Of a stretch of DNA of 20,501 bases, positions 8,704-17,100 are shown piece by piece. Both the position numbers and the translations under genes were made by a program. Positions within the stretch are counted from its first letter, which is position 1. Each line of letters starts with the position of its first letter. The DNA is taken from the NCBI GenBank assembly GCA_905221605.1, contig CAJNDS010002773.1, positions 262,367-282,867 of the forward strand, written 5' to 3'. Origin of the DNA: Symbiodinium natans. Taxonomy: Eukaryota > Sar > Dinophyceae > Suessiales > Symbiodiniaceae. The notes beneath the pieces were generated by a model. It saw only the letters and a list, made by a program, of their open reading frames with translations. It ran no database searches and was not told the DNA's origin.

Positions 8704-8955
8704 AATTAACTCTGAAGTTAATTGACCGGCCTCGGGCCGGCTCGACGCCCCTTTAGGTCCAGCACAATTAACTCTCGATTTAATTGCCTGTTGACGTCGC
8801 GCGACGCAGCATGCCATGCCGGCAAGCTTCTCAAGGAAAACAATTAAATCAGGATTTCATTGTTTCTGCTAGACGATCCCAACCCGCAGAAACAATTAAA
8901 TCACGATTTAATTGTTCCCCCCTACCTTTCAACAATTAAATCACGATTTAATTGT
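8704..8955. repeat. Palindrome array, left cluster (five copies)
   Basis: Near-perfect palindromes on a consensus of caattaaatc-ac-gatttaattg type: 8704-8723, 8765-8786, 8840-8863, 8892-8915 and 8932-8955. The last two are identical for 24 bases and are followed by cccc. Spacing shortens from 75 to 40 bases. Intervening DNA is unrelated from copy to copy. Each could extrude a hairpin of about 10 bp. Confidence 0.85.
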
Positions 8956-8965
8956 TCCCCCTAAA

Positions 8966-9436
8966 GTAATAGTAATAATAATAGTAATAATAATAGTAAT
9001 AGTAATAATAATAATAGTAGTAATAATAATAATAGTAGTAACAATAAGAAGAAGAAGAATAGCAATAGCAATAGCAATAGCAATAGCAATAGCAATAGTA
9101 ATAGTAATGGTAATAGTAATAGAAATAGCAATAGTAATAGTAATAGTAATAGTAATAGTAATAAAATAGTAATAGTAATAGTAATAGTAATAGTAATAGT
9201 AATAGTAATAGTAATAGTAATAATAATGATAATAAGAAAATAATAATAAGAAGAAGAATAAGGATAATAATAGTAGTAAACATAATCATCATAGGAATAA
9301 CAAAAATAATAGAAATAAAAATACTAATAATAATAAGACTGATAGTAATAGTAATAATAAGACTAATCGTAATAGGAATAATAAGACTAATAGTAATAGT
9401 AATAATAAGACTAATAGTAATATCAATAATAATAGT
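8966..9436. repeat. AAT/AGT microsatellite
   Basis: About 470 bases of taatag, aat, agcaat and agaag units with homogeneous sub-blocks (for example agcaat repeated near 9060-9100 and agtaat near 9165-9215). It lies exactly between the two palindrome clusters. The Ile/Val and Tyr/Leu frames across it are not genes. Confidence 0.92.
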
Positions 9437-9625
9437 GCAATTAAATCATGATTTAATGGTGCAAACAGGTACCAATTAGCACAAGTCTTTGCTGCACCAT
9501 TAACTCATGATTTAATTGTCTTCCAGTCAAACGCAAAGAAACACAATTAAATCACGATTTAATTGTTATGTCGAGGTAGGTCAAAACCCAACCCAGAAGC
9601 TACAATTAAATCAGGATTTAATTCT
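9437..9625. repeat. Palindrome array, right cluster (four copies)
   Basis: Copies at 9437-9460, 9496-9519, 9543-9566 and 9602-9625 of the same 24-base palindrome as the left cluster. Centre dinucleotides vary (at, at, ac, ag), while the aattaaatc/gatttaatt arms are kept. Several arm changes are one-sided, for example ccattaactc against gatttaatt at 9496. Confidence 0.85.
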
Positions 9626-9924
9626 TTTTTACTTCTGGATTCATGGGTTTTCAGAAGTGCACATACAAGCTCAACGTTTGAGCCATGTAGACTAGTGAAG
9701 ACAAGGGGCAGTGCCGGAAACTGCCGATGCAGCATCAACTCCCAAAACTCAACACCGGTGTGAGCTGACATCAGACCGTACCCAGCATGGCCCAGCCTTG
9801 TTGGCCTTGTTGTCTCCAATGATGTTATTGTTGTTGCCCTGAGGGACATGTTCAGAGCAGTCGCAGAGAACTTGGCTACTTGCACTAGCTGCGACAGTGG
9901 ATTGCTGTCGCACCTCCCCCTCAA
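9559..9924 (-). CDS. Open frame of unknown function (possible exon)
   Basis: A 121-codon minus-strand frame without internal stops, overlapping the last palindromes at its C-terminal end. The middle (GVEFWELMLHRQFPALPLVF) looks protein-like, while its start lies next to telomere-type repeats. It could be a further 3' exon or an unrelated short gene. No family recognised. Confidence 0.22.
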   Translation of the reverse strand: MRGRCDSNPLSQLVQVAKFSATALNMSLRATTITSLETTRPTRLGHAGYGLMSAHTGVEFWELMLHRQFPALPLVFTSLHGSNVELVCALLKTHESRSKKELNPDLIVASGLGFDLPRHNN

Positions 9925-10047
9925 CCCTCAACCCTAAACCCTAAACCCTAAACCCTAAACCCTAAACCCTAAACCCTACACACACACACACCCTAAACCC
10001 TAAACCCTTAACCCTTAACCCTTTAAACCCTAAACCCTAAACCCTAA
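9918..10047 (-). repeat. Telomere-type repeat tract (CCCTAAA on +)
   Basis: About 16 units of ccctaaa, with ccctcaa at the left, a cacacaca interruption near 9978-9991 and cccttaa variants. Adjoins the stop codon of the last exon of gene B. Confidence 0.95.
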
Positions 10048-10124
10048 GTACAGTGTTCCAAGCGAGGACTGCAAGAATCCCGCGGCACTTGAGGGGTTCC
10101 ATCGAAACTCAGGTGGAGAACGTC
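10044..10124 (-). CDS. Gene B possible terminal exon
   Basis: Preceded by ggtttcag|gac. Reads DVLHLSFDGTPQVPRD and on to TAG at 10044-10046. The stop lies at the first base of the telomere-type tract (acttagggttt), so the repeat edge supplies it. An alternative is a donor at CAA|GTGCCG (after 10089), with the gene continuing. Phase with the preceding exon is not proven. Confidence 0.35.
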   Translation of the reverse strand, partial: DVLHLSFDGTPQVPRDSCSPRLEHCT

Positions 10125-13100
10125 CTGAAACCACGTCGATCCTGACTCCTACGCTTAAGTAAAAGCGCAGGCTTGTGCTTCTGGACAGTTTTCGCACTTT
10201 GGTTTGTGTATTAGAGTGTGAATTTCTTTGAGATTGGCATCTCCAACTCAGCAAAAAGCCTGTTGGCTGTACCACGACTTTCGGTGTCAAGCCTTGTAAC
10301 ACTTGTGAGGCTTTTGCGAGTACCGCAAGGACCATACGATAGGCTGTTAAACGGTGAGACAGGCAAGCACACATGCCGTCGTGCTTGCTATCGTGTCTGG
10401 TGAGCGTGCTACCGCTTTACAACCGAAAGTTGCAGGACTGCTAATGGCTTGAACGCCCAACAAAATACAACCGAATGTCACGCGGATCTCTGATGGCCTG
10501 ATCGGTGGCAAGTGCGCTGCGATTGCCTGCGGTTGTGAGCGCATGTCCTTAGGTTTTCATTTTGCTCTACTATGGGAGTAACTTAAGGATAAAAAGAGTA
10601 CCCTTTTTGGTTTTAAGGGGATTACAAGGGGCCCCCAACCCCAAAAAAGGAATAAGCGCCTACTCCGGGTCCTAATCTAGTGGGATTTGAAGGGACTCTT
10701 GGCTGACTTTTGAACCCAAAACCCTAAATCCTAAACCCTAACTTTTAGGCTCCTTATTGTAGGTTCCTGAAAACCCAAAAAGTTAAAGTCCTAAAACCCC
10801 AAACCCCAAACCCCAAACCCCAAACCCCAAACCCTAAACCCTAAACCCTAAACCCTAAGAGCAAGCCAGAAGAAGGCCAAGGACTGTCTGCCCAACCTGA
10901 CTGGCCCATCTCCTTTGCGCATTCCTTGTGTCTTCCGGCCTCCAAAGCCAGCCACCGGGTCTTCTTATCAAGGTTTAGGGTCTAGGGTTTAGGGCTTAGG
11001 GTTTAGGGCTTAGGGTGTAGGGGTTTAGGGTTTAGGGTTTATAGGGTTTAGGGTTTAGGTCTTTGTGAGAATTCAGAACATTTTCACAGAAAGCACTTGT
11101 CCGGCCCCTCGCTCGTCCAGAATCAGCAGCCTCAGCATGCTCACGCAGCGGGCCGATCTCGTTCTCACTGGCCTGGGCTTCTCTAGGCTTGGGAACCGAA
11201 TAGCACAGAGATTAGGGTTTAGGGTTTTAGGGTTTAGGGTTTTAGGGTTTAGGGTTTTAGGGTTTAGGGTTTTAGGGTTTAGGGTTTAGGAAAAAACAGA
11301 AGCTCCAAACAATTGTGTCGAAGCCCTGGTGTTTCACTGCGCTTGAGCCTTTTCTGTTCCGGGCTGTGTTGGCGCTTTGGCAAGCTAGGGACTTGACCAT
11401 GCAGCAGTTCCCCCACACACCACCACAAGCACATTCCTTTGTCCCACTTGTTTAGGGTTTAGGGTTTAGGGTTGAGGGTTTAGGGTTTAGGGTTTAGGGT
11501 TGAGGGTTGAGGGTTTAGGGTTTAGGGTTTGGGGTTTGGGGTTTAGGGACCAAATCGTCTCATCCCCTACCCTCTCCCTCCCCCCGGGATCTTGTATCGA
11601 CTTGGCATCCTGCTGCTCCTACAGGCTTCGTCGCGCAGTTCGAAGGTTGTGAGAGCTGAACGTCAAAGGTCACGTCGCAGGGCCTTCAAGGCAGCAACTC
11701 ACAGACGTGCTCCGCCCTGGAGCAGTGATCGCAAAAAGAATTCACCATCGTCCACTAGACTGGGGAAGTGACAGTTTTCCAGTCGCCCCTCCTGGATGAG
11801 AAACCTTCAGCGTTAGAACAGTGGGGATAAGAGGGCTCGCAAGAAGCAAGATGTAGAGTCCAAAAAGCACTGGCACTCATAGCCGGCACTCACATACAAC
11901 ATAATCTAAAGCGTCTCAGGCTTAGGGTTTAGGGTTTTAGGGTTTAGGGTTTAGGGTTTAGGGTTTAGAGTCTAGGGTTTAGGGTTTAGGGTTGCAAGGG
12001 ACCGGGCTGCTTCAACAGGATAAGCGGCGACAGAACAACATTTCTCAGGGTCGGGCCACTTCTGATGCGTTGTCGTCCTACCGTGCGCAGGGTTGTTTCG
12101 CAGATGGTCCAAGCATTCACTTGGGGGCGACACAATCTCCTCGTGACTCCTCTTGCTGATCAGCAGCATGGGCCCATGCCCATCGCGGGAAGCACGTGAG
12201 TCCAAGAAAACACGGACCATCGACGCATGGTATCTGTGCAGCGATGTACAGTAAAACCTAAACCCTAAACCCCAAACCCTCAACCCTAAATACCCTAAAC
12301 CTGAGAATTCTTGAGCCATAGGGCTGTTGAATCCCTTCGGTCCTTGCGCTCGGCTGCGCTTTCGGCCGTCCTGCTGCTTGCACTGGTGCCCGTGCCCGTA
12401 CCTGGCACCATTCTTGTCAAAGAGCCAGGCAGCAAAGGCACCACTCTCCTAGGACCGCTCCCGGCCTTCTCGGACCTGCTCTGCTTCATCAACTCTGACC
12501 TCGGGGTTTAGGGTTCAGGGTTCAGGGTTCAGGGTTTAGGGTTTAGGGTCTAGGGGAAGCACATGCAACCCTTAAACTTGAAGCGCAGAACCCCAATGCT
12601 TCTGAAGAGAAACCGTCCATGATGTTGAGAAGGCGGTGCCTCACTGTGTGTTTTTCCTTGATGTTCCTATGTTCCTTGCTTGTTTCAAGGCCTTCTTTGG
12701 GTTGGAATGCTATCAAGTGCAAACCGCACGCGCTGCGCTCACATGCACGATTCCTGTCGGATGAGGCTCCGACTCCTCTTGCAGGCCCGCTCTCCCACGT
12801 CTTCTTGCTCTTGCGGGGCATCTTGGGGGCCTCAGGAGCAGATGGGGGGCAGAAGCTCTCACCACGCCGTGCTCAAGACACCGTGCTTGGTAAAATGAAT
12901 AAGCCCCGGCAGAAGGAGACGACTTTCTTCAACTGACCTTCCTGCGTGGACAAACCTTTGCTCGCATCAAGCTCACAATGTCTTGCAGCTTGACGCAGAG
13001 GGCCAGAAGCGGCCAGAAAGCATGGTCAAAACGAACAGGGTTTAGGGTTTAGGGCTTAGGGTTTATAATTTCGGGTTTAGGGTTTAGGGTTTAGGGCTGT

Positions 13101-13362
13101 GTTCTTCTTCCGGTTACTTTACCAGATCCTTGCGTCTTCGGCATCCTTATTCAAACCCTCGGAAACTGGGTAGAGATTAACCCTAAACCCTAAATCCTAA
13201 ACCCTAAACCCTAAACCCTGTAGGATCTAGGGCTTTCTGCTTCAGGAAGTTCTTCGAGCTGAGGGCCCCGCAGATTCTGCTGCGGAGTCACGAAACGAGG
13301 GCCCTCAGATCGCGGGGAGTTTTTGATGGGTGCGGAGGGGTTCAGGGTTCAGGGTTCAGGGT

Positions 13363-13394
<32 letters not shown>

Positions 13395-13528
13395 GGTTTA
13401 GGGTTTAGGGTTTAGGGTTTAGGGCATCCTGCGGCGCAGCGGCCCAACAATGCAGCCCTCGCGCGGCCTAAGCTCACAAATGGTCCCCGAGTTCCCCGAA
13501 CCACTCGGCATGCAGGCAGTCTGCGACT
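10044..13528 (-). CDS. Gene B: unrecognised multi-exon gene with telomere-repeat introns
   Basis: Reconstructed by eye from coding-like islands between TTTAGGG tracts. Proposed exons in transcript order: about 13478-13528, 13123-13165, 12956-12988, 12783-12830, 12402-12448, 12121-12233, 11841-11875, 11703-11791, 11623-11655, 11097-11187, 10897-10963, 10472-10526, with a possible last exon 10044-10124. The run from 12448 to 12121 and the run from 11875 to 10472 join with consistent codon phase and near-consensus splice sites (for example CT|GTGAG, CT|GTAGG, AG|GTTGG; ...CAG|). The joined protein is hydrophilic apart from a short hydrophobic stretch (VLFGLYILLL). No family was recognised. The 5' limit is unknown; it could also be the 3' half of a longer transcript or two genes. 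All introns but a few hold a telomere-type tract. Confidence 0.5.
10472..10526 (-). CDS. Gene B exon
   Basis: Acceptor accgcag|gc, donor ttcg|gttgta. With the single base carried from the upstream exon it reads G-NRSALATDQAIRDPRDI-R. Hydrophilic, unrecognised. Phase agrees with 10897-10963. Confidence 0.45.
10714..10858 (-). repeat. Telomere-type tracts with CCCCAAA variant block
   Basis: A short degenerate tract (10714-10741) and a longer one (about 10791-10858) made of about five ccccaaa units followed by four ccctaaa units. Lies in the intron between gene B exons 10897-10963 and 10472-10526. Confidence 0.93.
10897..10963 (-). CDS. Gene B exon
   Basis: Acceptor gataag|aag, donor tcag|gttggg. 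Phase 0 start reads KKTRWLALEAGRHKECAKEM-GQS. Basic, helical, with strong coding character. The plus strand is also open here (QPDWPISFAHSLCLP), but it lacks phase agreement with neighbours. Confidence 0.5.
10972..11059 (+). repeat. Telomere-type repeat tract (TTTAGGG)
   Basis: About 12 degenerate units, with gggctta and gggtgta variants. Sits in the intron between gene B exons 11097-11187 and 10897-10963. Confidence 0.95.
11097..11187 (-). CDS. Gene B exon
   Basis: Acceptor cccaag|c, donor caa|gtgctt. One base completes the upstream codon, then LEKPRPVRTRSARC and SMLRLLILDERGAGQ; ends in phase 0, matching the next exon. Basic first half, hydrophobic second half. Confidence 0.5.
11211..11290 (+). 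repeat. 15-base higher-order telomere-type repeat
   Basis: Four alternations of tttaggg and ttttaggg, giving a strict 15-base period, then simple tttaggg. The alternating pattern implies tandem duplication of a 15-base unit rather than addition by telomerase. Confidence 0.93.
11451..11548 (+). repeat. Telomere-type repeat tract with TTGAGGG and TTTGGGG variants
   Basis: About 14 units: tttaggg with three ttgaggg and two tttgggg variants. With the 11211-11290 tract it fills the intron between gene B exons 11623-11655 and 11097-11187. Confidence 0.93.
11623..11655 (-). CDS. Gene B micro-exon
   Basis: Acceptor cgttcag|c, donor agcct|gtagga. Reads L-SHNLRTARRS-L with phases 2 in and 2 out, agreeing with both neighbours. 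The short size makes it tentative. Confidence 0.4.
11703..11791 (-). CDS. Gene B exon
   Basis: Acceptor catccag|gag, donor cgtct|gtgagt (good consensus). Reads EGRLENCHFPSLVDDG then EFFLRSLLQGGARL. One of the clearest coding islands in the window. No family recognised. Confidence 0.6.
11841..11875 (-). CDS. Gene B exon, hydrophobic (tentative)
   Basis: Acceptor ctatgag|tg and a GC-type donor ctt|gcgagc. Reads PVLFGLYILLL, a possible membrane segment. Chosen because both phases then agree with neighbours; the downstream intron would be only 49 bases. Confidence 0.35.
11921..11993 (+). repeat. Telomere-type repeat tract (TTTAGGG)
   Basis: About ten units, with one ttttaggg and two degenerate units; within the intron downstream of gene B exon 12121-12233. 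Confidence 0.95.
12121..12233 (-). CDS. Gene B exon
   Basis: Acceptor tgcacag|a. Reads YHASMVRVFLDSRASRDG, then PMLLISKRSHEEIVSPP. Phase agrees with the upstream exon 12402-12448. Donor either a|gtgaatg (12121) or cacg|gtagga further on (about 12083). A second frame is also open here, so the boundary is uncertain. Confidence 0.5.
12255..12301 (-). repeat. Degenerate telomere-type tract
   Basis: Six ccctaaa-like units with cccaaac and cctcaac variants, in the intron between gene B exons 12402-12448 and 12121-12233. Confidence 0.9.
12402..12448 (-). CDS. Gene B exon
   Basis: Acceptor gtcctag|gag, donor gccag|gtacgg. Reads ESGAFAAWLFDKNGA-R. Both sites are good and the phase joins to the next exon. 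FDKNG recalls an EF-hand loop, but no acidic ligand set follows, so no such call is made. Confidence 0.55.
12502..12554 (+). repeat. Telomere-type tract with TTCAGGG block
   Basis: tttaggg, three consecutive ttcaggg, then tttaggg. In the intron between gene B exons 12783-12830 and 12402-12448. Confidence 0.92.
12783..12830 (-). CDS. Gene B exon
   Basis: Acceptor cctgag|gcc and a GC donor gggcct|gcaaga. Reads APKMPRKSKKTWESGP, 16 whole codons. Basic. Confidence 0.4.
12956..12988 (-). CDS. Gene B exon (tentative)
   Basis: Acceptor gtcaag|ctg, donor caaag|gtttgt. Reads LQDIVSLMRAK. The same frame is open upstream (HAFWPLLALCVK), but no AG acceptor precedes it without a stop, so only the short exon is supported. 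Confidence 0.3.
13038..13097 (+). repeat. Telomere-type repeat tract
   Basis: About eight tttaggg units with one degenerate stretch (tttataatttcggg). Confidence 0.93.
13123..13165 (-). CDS. Gene B exon
   Basis: Acceptor ctacccag|tt, donor atctg|gtaaag. Reads SEGLNKDAEDARI-W. Flanked on both sides by telomere-type tracts less than 30 bases away. Confidence 0.45.
13178..13219 (-). repeat. Telomere-type repeat tract (CCCTAAA on +)
   Basis: Six ccctaaa units, one degenerate (tcctaaa). Opposite orientation to the tract 80 bases to the left. Confidence 0.94.
13338..13424 (+). repeat. Telomere-type tract with homogeneous variant blocks
   Basis: Three ttcaggg, then five ttgaggg, then four tttaggg units in succession. 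Each variant forms its own block, a sign of local tandem expansion. Confidence 0.95.
13478..13528 (-). CDS. Gene B first visible exon (tentative)
   Basis: Acceptor accagag|tc or accag|ag, donor catt|gtgagc. Reads ADCLHAEWFGELGDH in the favoured frame. A second frame is open across it. The true 5' end of gene B is unknown. Confidence 0.35.
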
Positions 13529-14112
13529 CTGGTGTCTGAGCTCCGGTCACTCGCAACTTTGGCAGAATGCGAACTAAACATCTACCCTCAAGCAGCCGAA
13601 GCAGCTGCAAAAAATGAAAGGCTTCTCACGACTGCACAAATCTAAACCCCAGCTTCGACTTCCCGCCCAGTAGAACTGCAGAGGCTACCTCACTGAAGGC
13701 CTATGAGCCACGCACCACCGATCAAAGGAAGCGTGGGGCTGGTTTAGGGTTTTTGGGTTTTGGGCTTATAAGAGTTTTAAAGAGCACCCCACACAAAGGA
13801 TCTCTAAAACCCAAAGAGATGCGAACCGGGAAAGCTGAAGGAGCCGAGGCAACTACAACAGCAGAAACCCCAAAAGCCCTCAACTCCCTATACCCCCCAC
13901 CGCACGACTTCTCTTCGATTTCGGGAGCGAGGCCGTCAGTTCAGATCTGAAGAACCAGCTCGCTACGCCCTCGCCAAAGCTCCACTTTGGGGTGTTCGTC
14001 TCATGGGTTTCCTTACAGCCCTCTTTTTCTCGCCCTCCCTAGGTTCCCCCCGGTAAATAATCCTCTGCATCGGCTTCATTCTCCCTAAAGAGGCCTTAGC
14101 TATGGGGGGAAC
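13529..14112. other. Region between genes B and A
   Basis: No clear gene. A degenerate tttaggg/tttttggg stretch lies at 13741-13765. A 65-codon plus-strand frame (13753-13950, TGKAEGAEATTTAETPKAL) is open but unsupported. It could hold the gene A 3' end and the gene B start. Confidence 0.35.
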
Positions 14113-14184
14113 CTAAGGGGGGGGTGATAGAGGGGGGTAGTAGGGGAGCCCAGGATCATCTGGGGGCTCCTCTGGAGCCATCTC
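14113..14184 (-). CDS. Gene A possible terminal exon with stop
   Basis: Acceptor ctttag|gag; phase 0, matching a donor at 14237 (gtcag|gtaaac). Reads EMAPEEPPDDPGLPYYPP and ends at TAG 14113-14115. An alternative reads the other frame (RWLQRSPQMILG) with donor ag|gttccc if the upstream exon ends at 14253. The acidic Pro-rich tail seems more natural as a C-terminus. Confidence 0.4.
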   Translation of the reverse strand, partial: EMAPEEPPDDPGLPYYPPLSPPP

Positions 14185-17100
14185 CTAAAGATCACAGCAA
14201 GGAAGTGTGTTCTGAAACTCTCGGCAAGGTGTTTACCTGACGCCGGACACACCTGCAGGATGCTGCGCTTCTCTCCTGGCCTTCCTGCCTCAGGAAGAGC
14301 AGCCAGAAGTGCAGGGTGAGCAAAGCAAGAAAGAGGAGGAATCCGGTGAGCCAAGCTTGGGAGTAGTCCAAGGCCAGGCAGTAGAGGCAGCCCCAGATGA
14401 CGCCGCTGCAGGCGTTGGAGTAGGCATAGGCCAGGGGGCAGCACAGCATGGCCACCAAGCTTTGTAGGGGTCCAGCGCCGATCTTCATCGCCAACCTAGG
14501 CAACTTCTTAGGTAATTCTGTGTTAATTCCCCAAGCTGCTGGTCAAAGGAGAACCCACTCAAAGAAAAAGCAAAACAACAACAGGAGGGATGCCACTGAA
14601 AGAAGGGCCAGGAAGCTGGATCATATGCAGCAGAGCTGGGTAGGAGATTGGTATCGAGAGCATCAAGCAGAGAATCCAAGCCTGAGTTCTGACTGCTTGG
14701 AACCCGAGCGGGGCATTCACGGAATTTTGATGGATTTCAGGGATGAATGTGGAGCGTAGTCATTTTCTAAGAGTTCCTTAGCTTGTAGGAGCTGTTTTTG
14801 TCTGGATTGCTTTTCAGGGTGGTTTGAAAGGTGCTAAGCTTTTGCTAGGGCCTTTTAAGGCTTTTTTGTCAGGTTTTTTGGGAGGTTGGCTTGGGTCAGC
14901 GGCGAGAAACCAGGAGCTGCGTGGCCATGTAGCCTTCCACCGAGGCAAAGCCCGCTTCGGCCGCCGAGGTTTGGCAGGTGCCGTTGTCACAGCCGAGGAT
15001 GTTCACTGCAGAGTAGAGGACCTCTGAAACTTTTTCCCTTTTCCCTATACTCCCCTTAGAACCTTAAGACCTTGGGTTTTGTATATAAATTATGTACGAA
15101 TAAAATTGTGTCCTGAGGGGGCTATAGTTCCCATGCCCCACCCCCCGCAGCGCTCTGCCCACGCATCGCCATGCCCCTTAGAACCCCTTCTTGCAGGGCT
15201 GTTCTTGTGGCGAAAAATCGGCAGACCCTGTAAATAGACCCAGATATTCTATCCCCACAGGGCATCACATTTTCGAACAGACCCGATGTCGAAGGCTTTG
15301 CTTTATTTTCCCAACATGATTCGAAGGCACCCGAGTTTGGCAAGGCCCTAAACCCTAAACCCTAAGCCCGAAACAAGAAACACAGCCTTTCCCAGCGAAA
15401 GAGTCGGGCGTCGTCTGGCAACAGAGCAGCCATGCAGATGTGCCAGGGGATATAAAGCTCGCTTCCCATCCTTACTTTTCTGCAACACCAAGGCCTCACG
15501 ATAGAATTCTCAAAAGTACTCCAAAGGCCTAAAGGACTTAGAAGAAGCCAACGGATACCCAAACCTGAGCCCCAAACCCCTAAATACTCCTAAACCCCAA
15601 ATATCCCTGAACCCTAAACCCGAAACATCCCTAAACCCTAAGTAAACTCAAGGCTTAGGCCGCACCGCCTACAGTGAGAAGGCGGCGCTTAAGCCCCTCC
15701 CCAGTCGTTCGCCCGCCTTCACAGCTCGCAGTTCGGCAGCACCCATGTAGGGTCCGGCACCGGAACCCGTTTTTTCCTCGGGACCAGTCCTGGTCCCCTT
15801 GAAAAAGTGATTACCCTAAACCTTGTACGTCGATTTTGGGGCTACCCCCAGGCCCCTGGCCAGGGGGATCCCCGGAGCCCTCGCCGCAGCGTGCCAAAAA
15901 CCAAAAACCCTGAAACTTCCCGAAATCTCGTGAAAGCTCTGGCACCCCCTTCCCATGCATACCCTGAAACCGACCACAACTTTCTGGGACCCCCTGGACT
16001 GGAACCTACCCCTTGGCTGCAAGCGAATTCTGGTGACGGAAGACGTTTTCTTGCAAGTAAGCGATTGTCCCGAGTTTAGGCCTCAACCCTGAAAGGAATA
16101 GTTCGGGTGCCGCCGGACGGCGTGGGGTGGGAGAAAGGTTGTTTCAAATGGCCTGACACAATCGGGCCAGAGCTGCTCTTCGCACCTGACGAGGCTTTCG
16201 AGCCTCTGCTGCATCCTAACCTTCACAGCATCTACGCCCTTTTACAGCAACCCTAAACCTTAAACCCTAAACCCCAAACCCTAAACCCTAAACCCTAAAC
16301 CCTCAACCACAAACCCTTCCAACTCGGGACTTAGAAGAGCCAAGGGTCTGCTCTAACACCGCGTCGTGAAGTGGACCCCTTCCCACAAGGCAACTCTGCC
16401 AAGCTTGGGGTTCAGGGCTTAGGGACATCTAGGGTTTAGGGTTTAGGGTTTAGGGTTTAAGGTGTAGGGTGTAGGGTTTAGGAATTAGGGATATTTAGGG
16501 CTTAGGGTTCAGGATTTAGGACTCAGGATTCAGGGCAGAAGCACAGAGCTTGCTCAGCCTTACGTAGGCATTGAACCGATGCAGTGCGTCTCCGTGTACC
16601 CCTCTCGGCACGACGGCGTGGGTCACCGGCTCCCACTCCTCGGCCCTGTGAGCCTAGGTTTAGGGAATGTTTTCGGCCTGGCTTCGGGTTCAGGGTTCAG
16701 GGTTCAGGGTTTAGGGTTTAGGTTTAGGGTTTAGGGCTTAGGTTTAGGGTTTAGGGTTTAGGGTTGAGGATTTAGGGTTGAGGATTTGGGGTTTGGGGTT
16801 TAGGGTTTAGGGAATTAGGGCTTAGAACCTATTTCTTGAGCGAGGAGCTGAGCTGTCCGGCTCAGGCTCATCCACTTGGATCGTCGCTGTCTCCGCCTCT
16901 GCCTCCTCGGTTAGGGTTTAGGGTTTTGGGTTCAGGGTTTAGGCCCTTAGGCGTTTAGGGTTAACCCTGCAAGGTGGACGTCATAGCCCCACGCTTGCCA
17001 CAAACCCTGCAACCCTTAGCCCTGAACCCTAAACCCCCAAGTATACGACCCAACGTAGACATCGTGCGGAACCCCACACCTCAGCACGAATGTCAACGCC

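Noticed and set aside
8912-9292. Ile/Val-rich and Tyr/Leu-rich open frames
   Set aside because: Translation of the AAT/AGT microsatellite.
11065-11289. Open frame ending in repeated GFRVL
   Set aside because: The tail is the translated TTTAGGG/TTTTAGGG repeat; the same applies to the repeated WGLGF frame near 17480-17600.
12310-12325. Second spliced-leader-like match on the minus strand (agccctatggctcaag)
   Set aside because: Only about 14 of 17 positions agree, with changes in the middle, and no retroposed gene follows.
12311-12511. Plus-strand frame with a hydrophobic start (VLLLALVPVPVP)
   Set aside because: The minus strand over the same bases gives an exon with good acceptor and donor that joins its neighbour in phase, so the plus frame is probably its shadow.
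13261-13306. Nested inverted repeat (gagggcccc...gagggccctc, ccgcag...ctgcgg)
   Set aside because: Short, imperfect, and within a stretch that is open on both strands; no support for a specific element.
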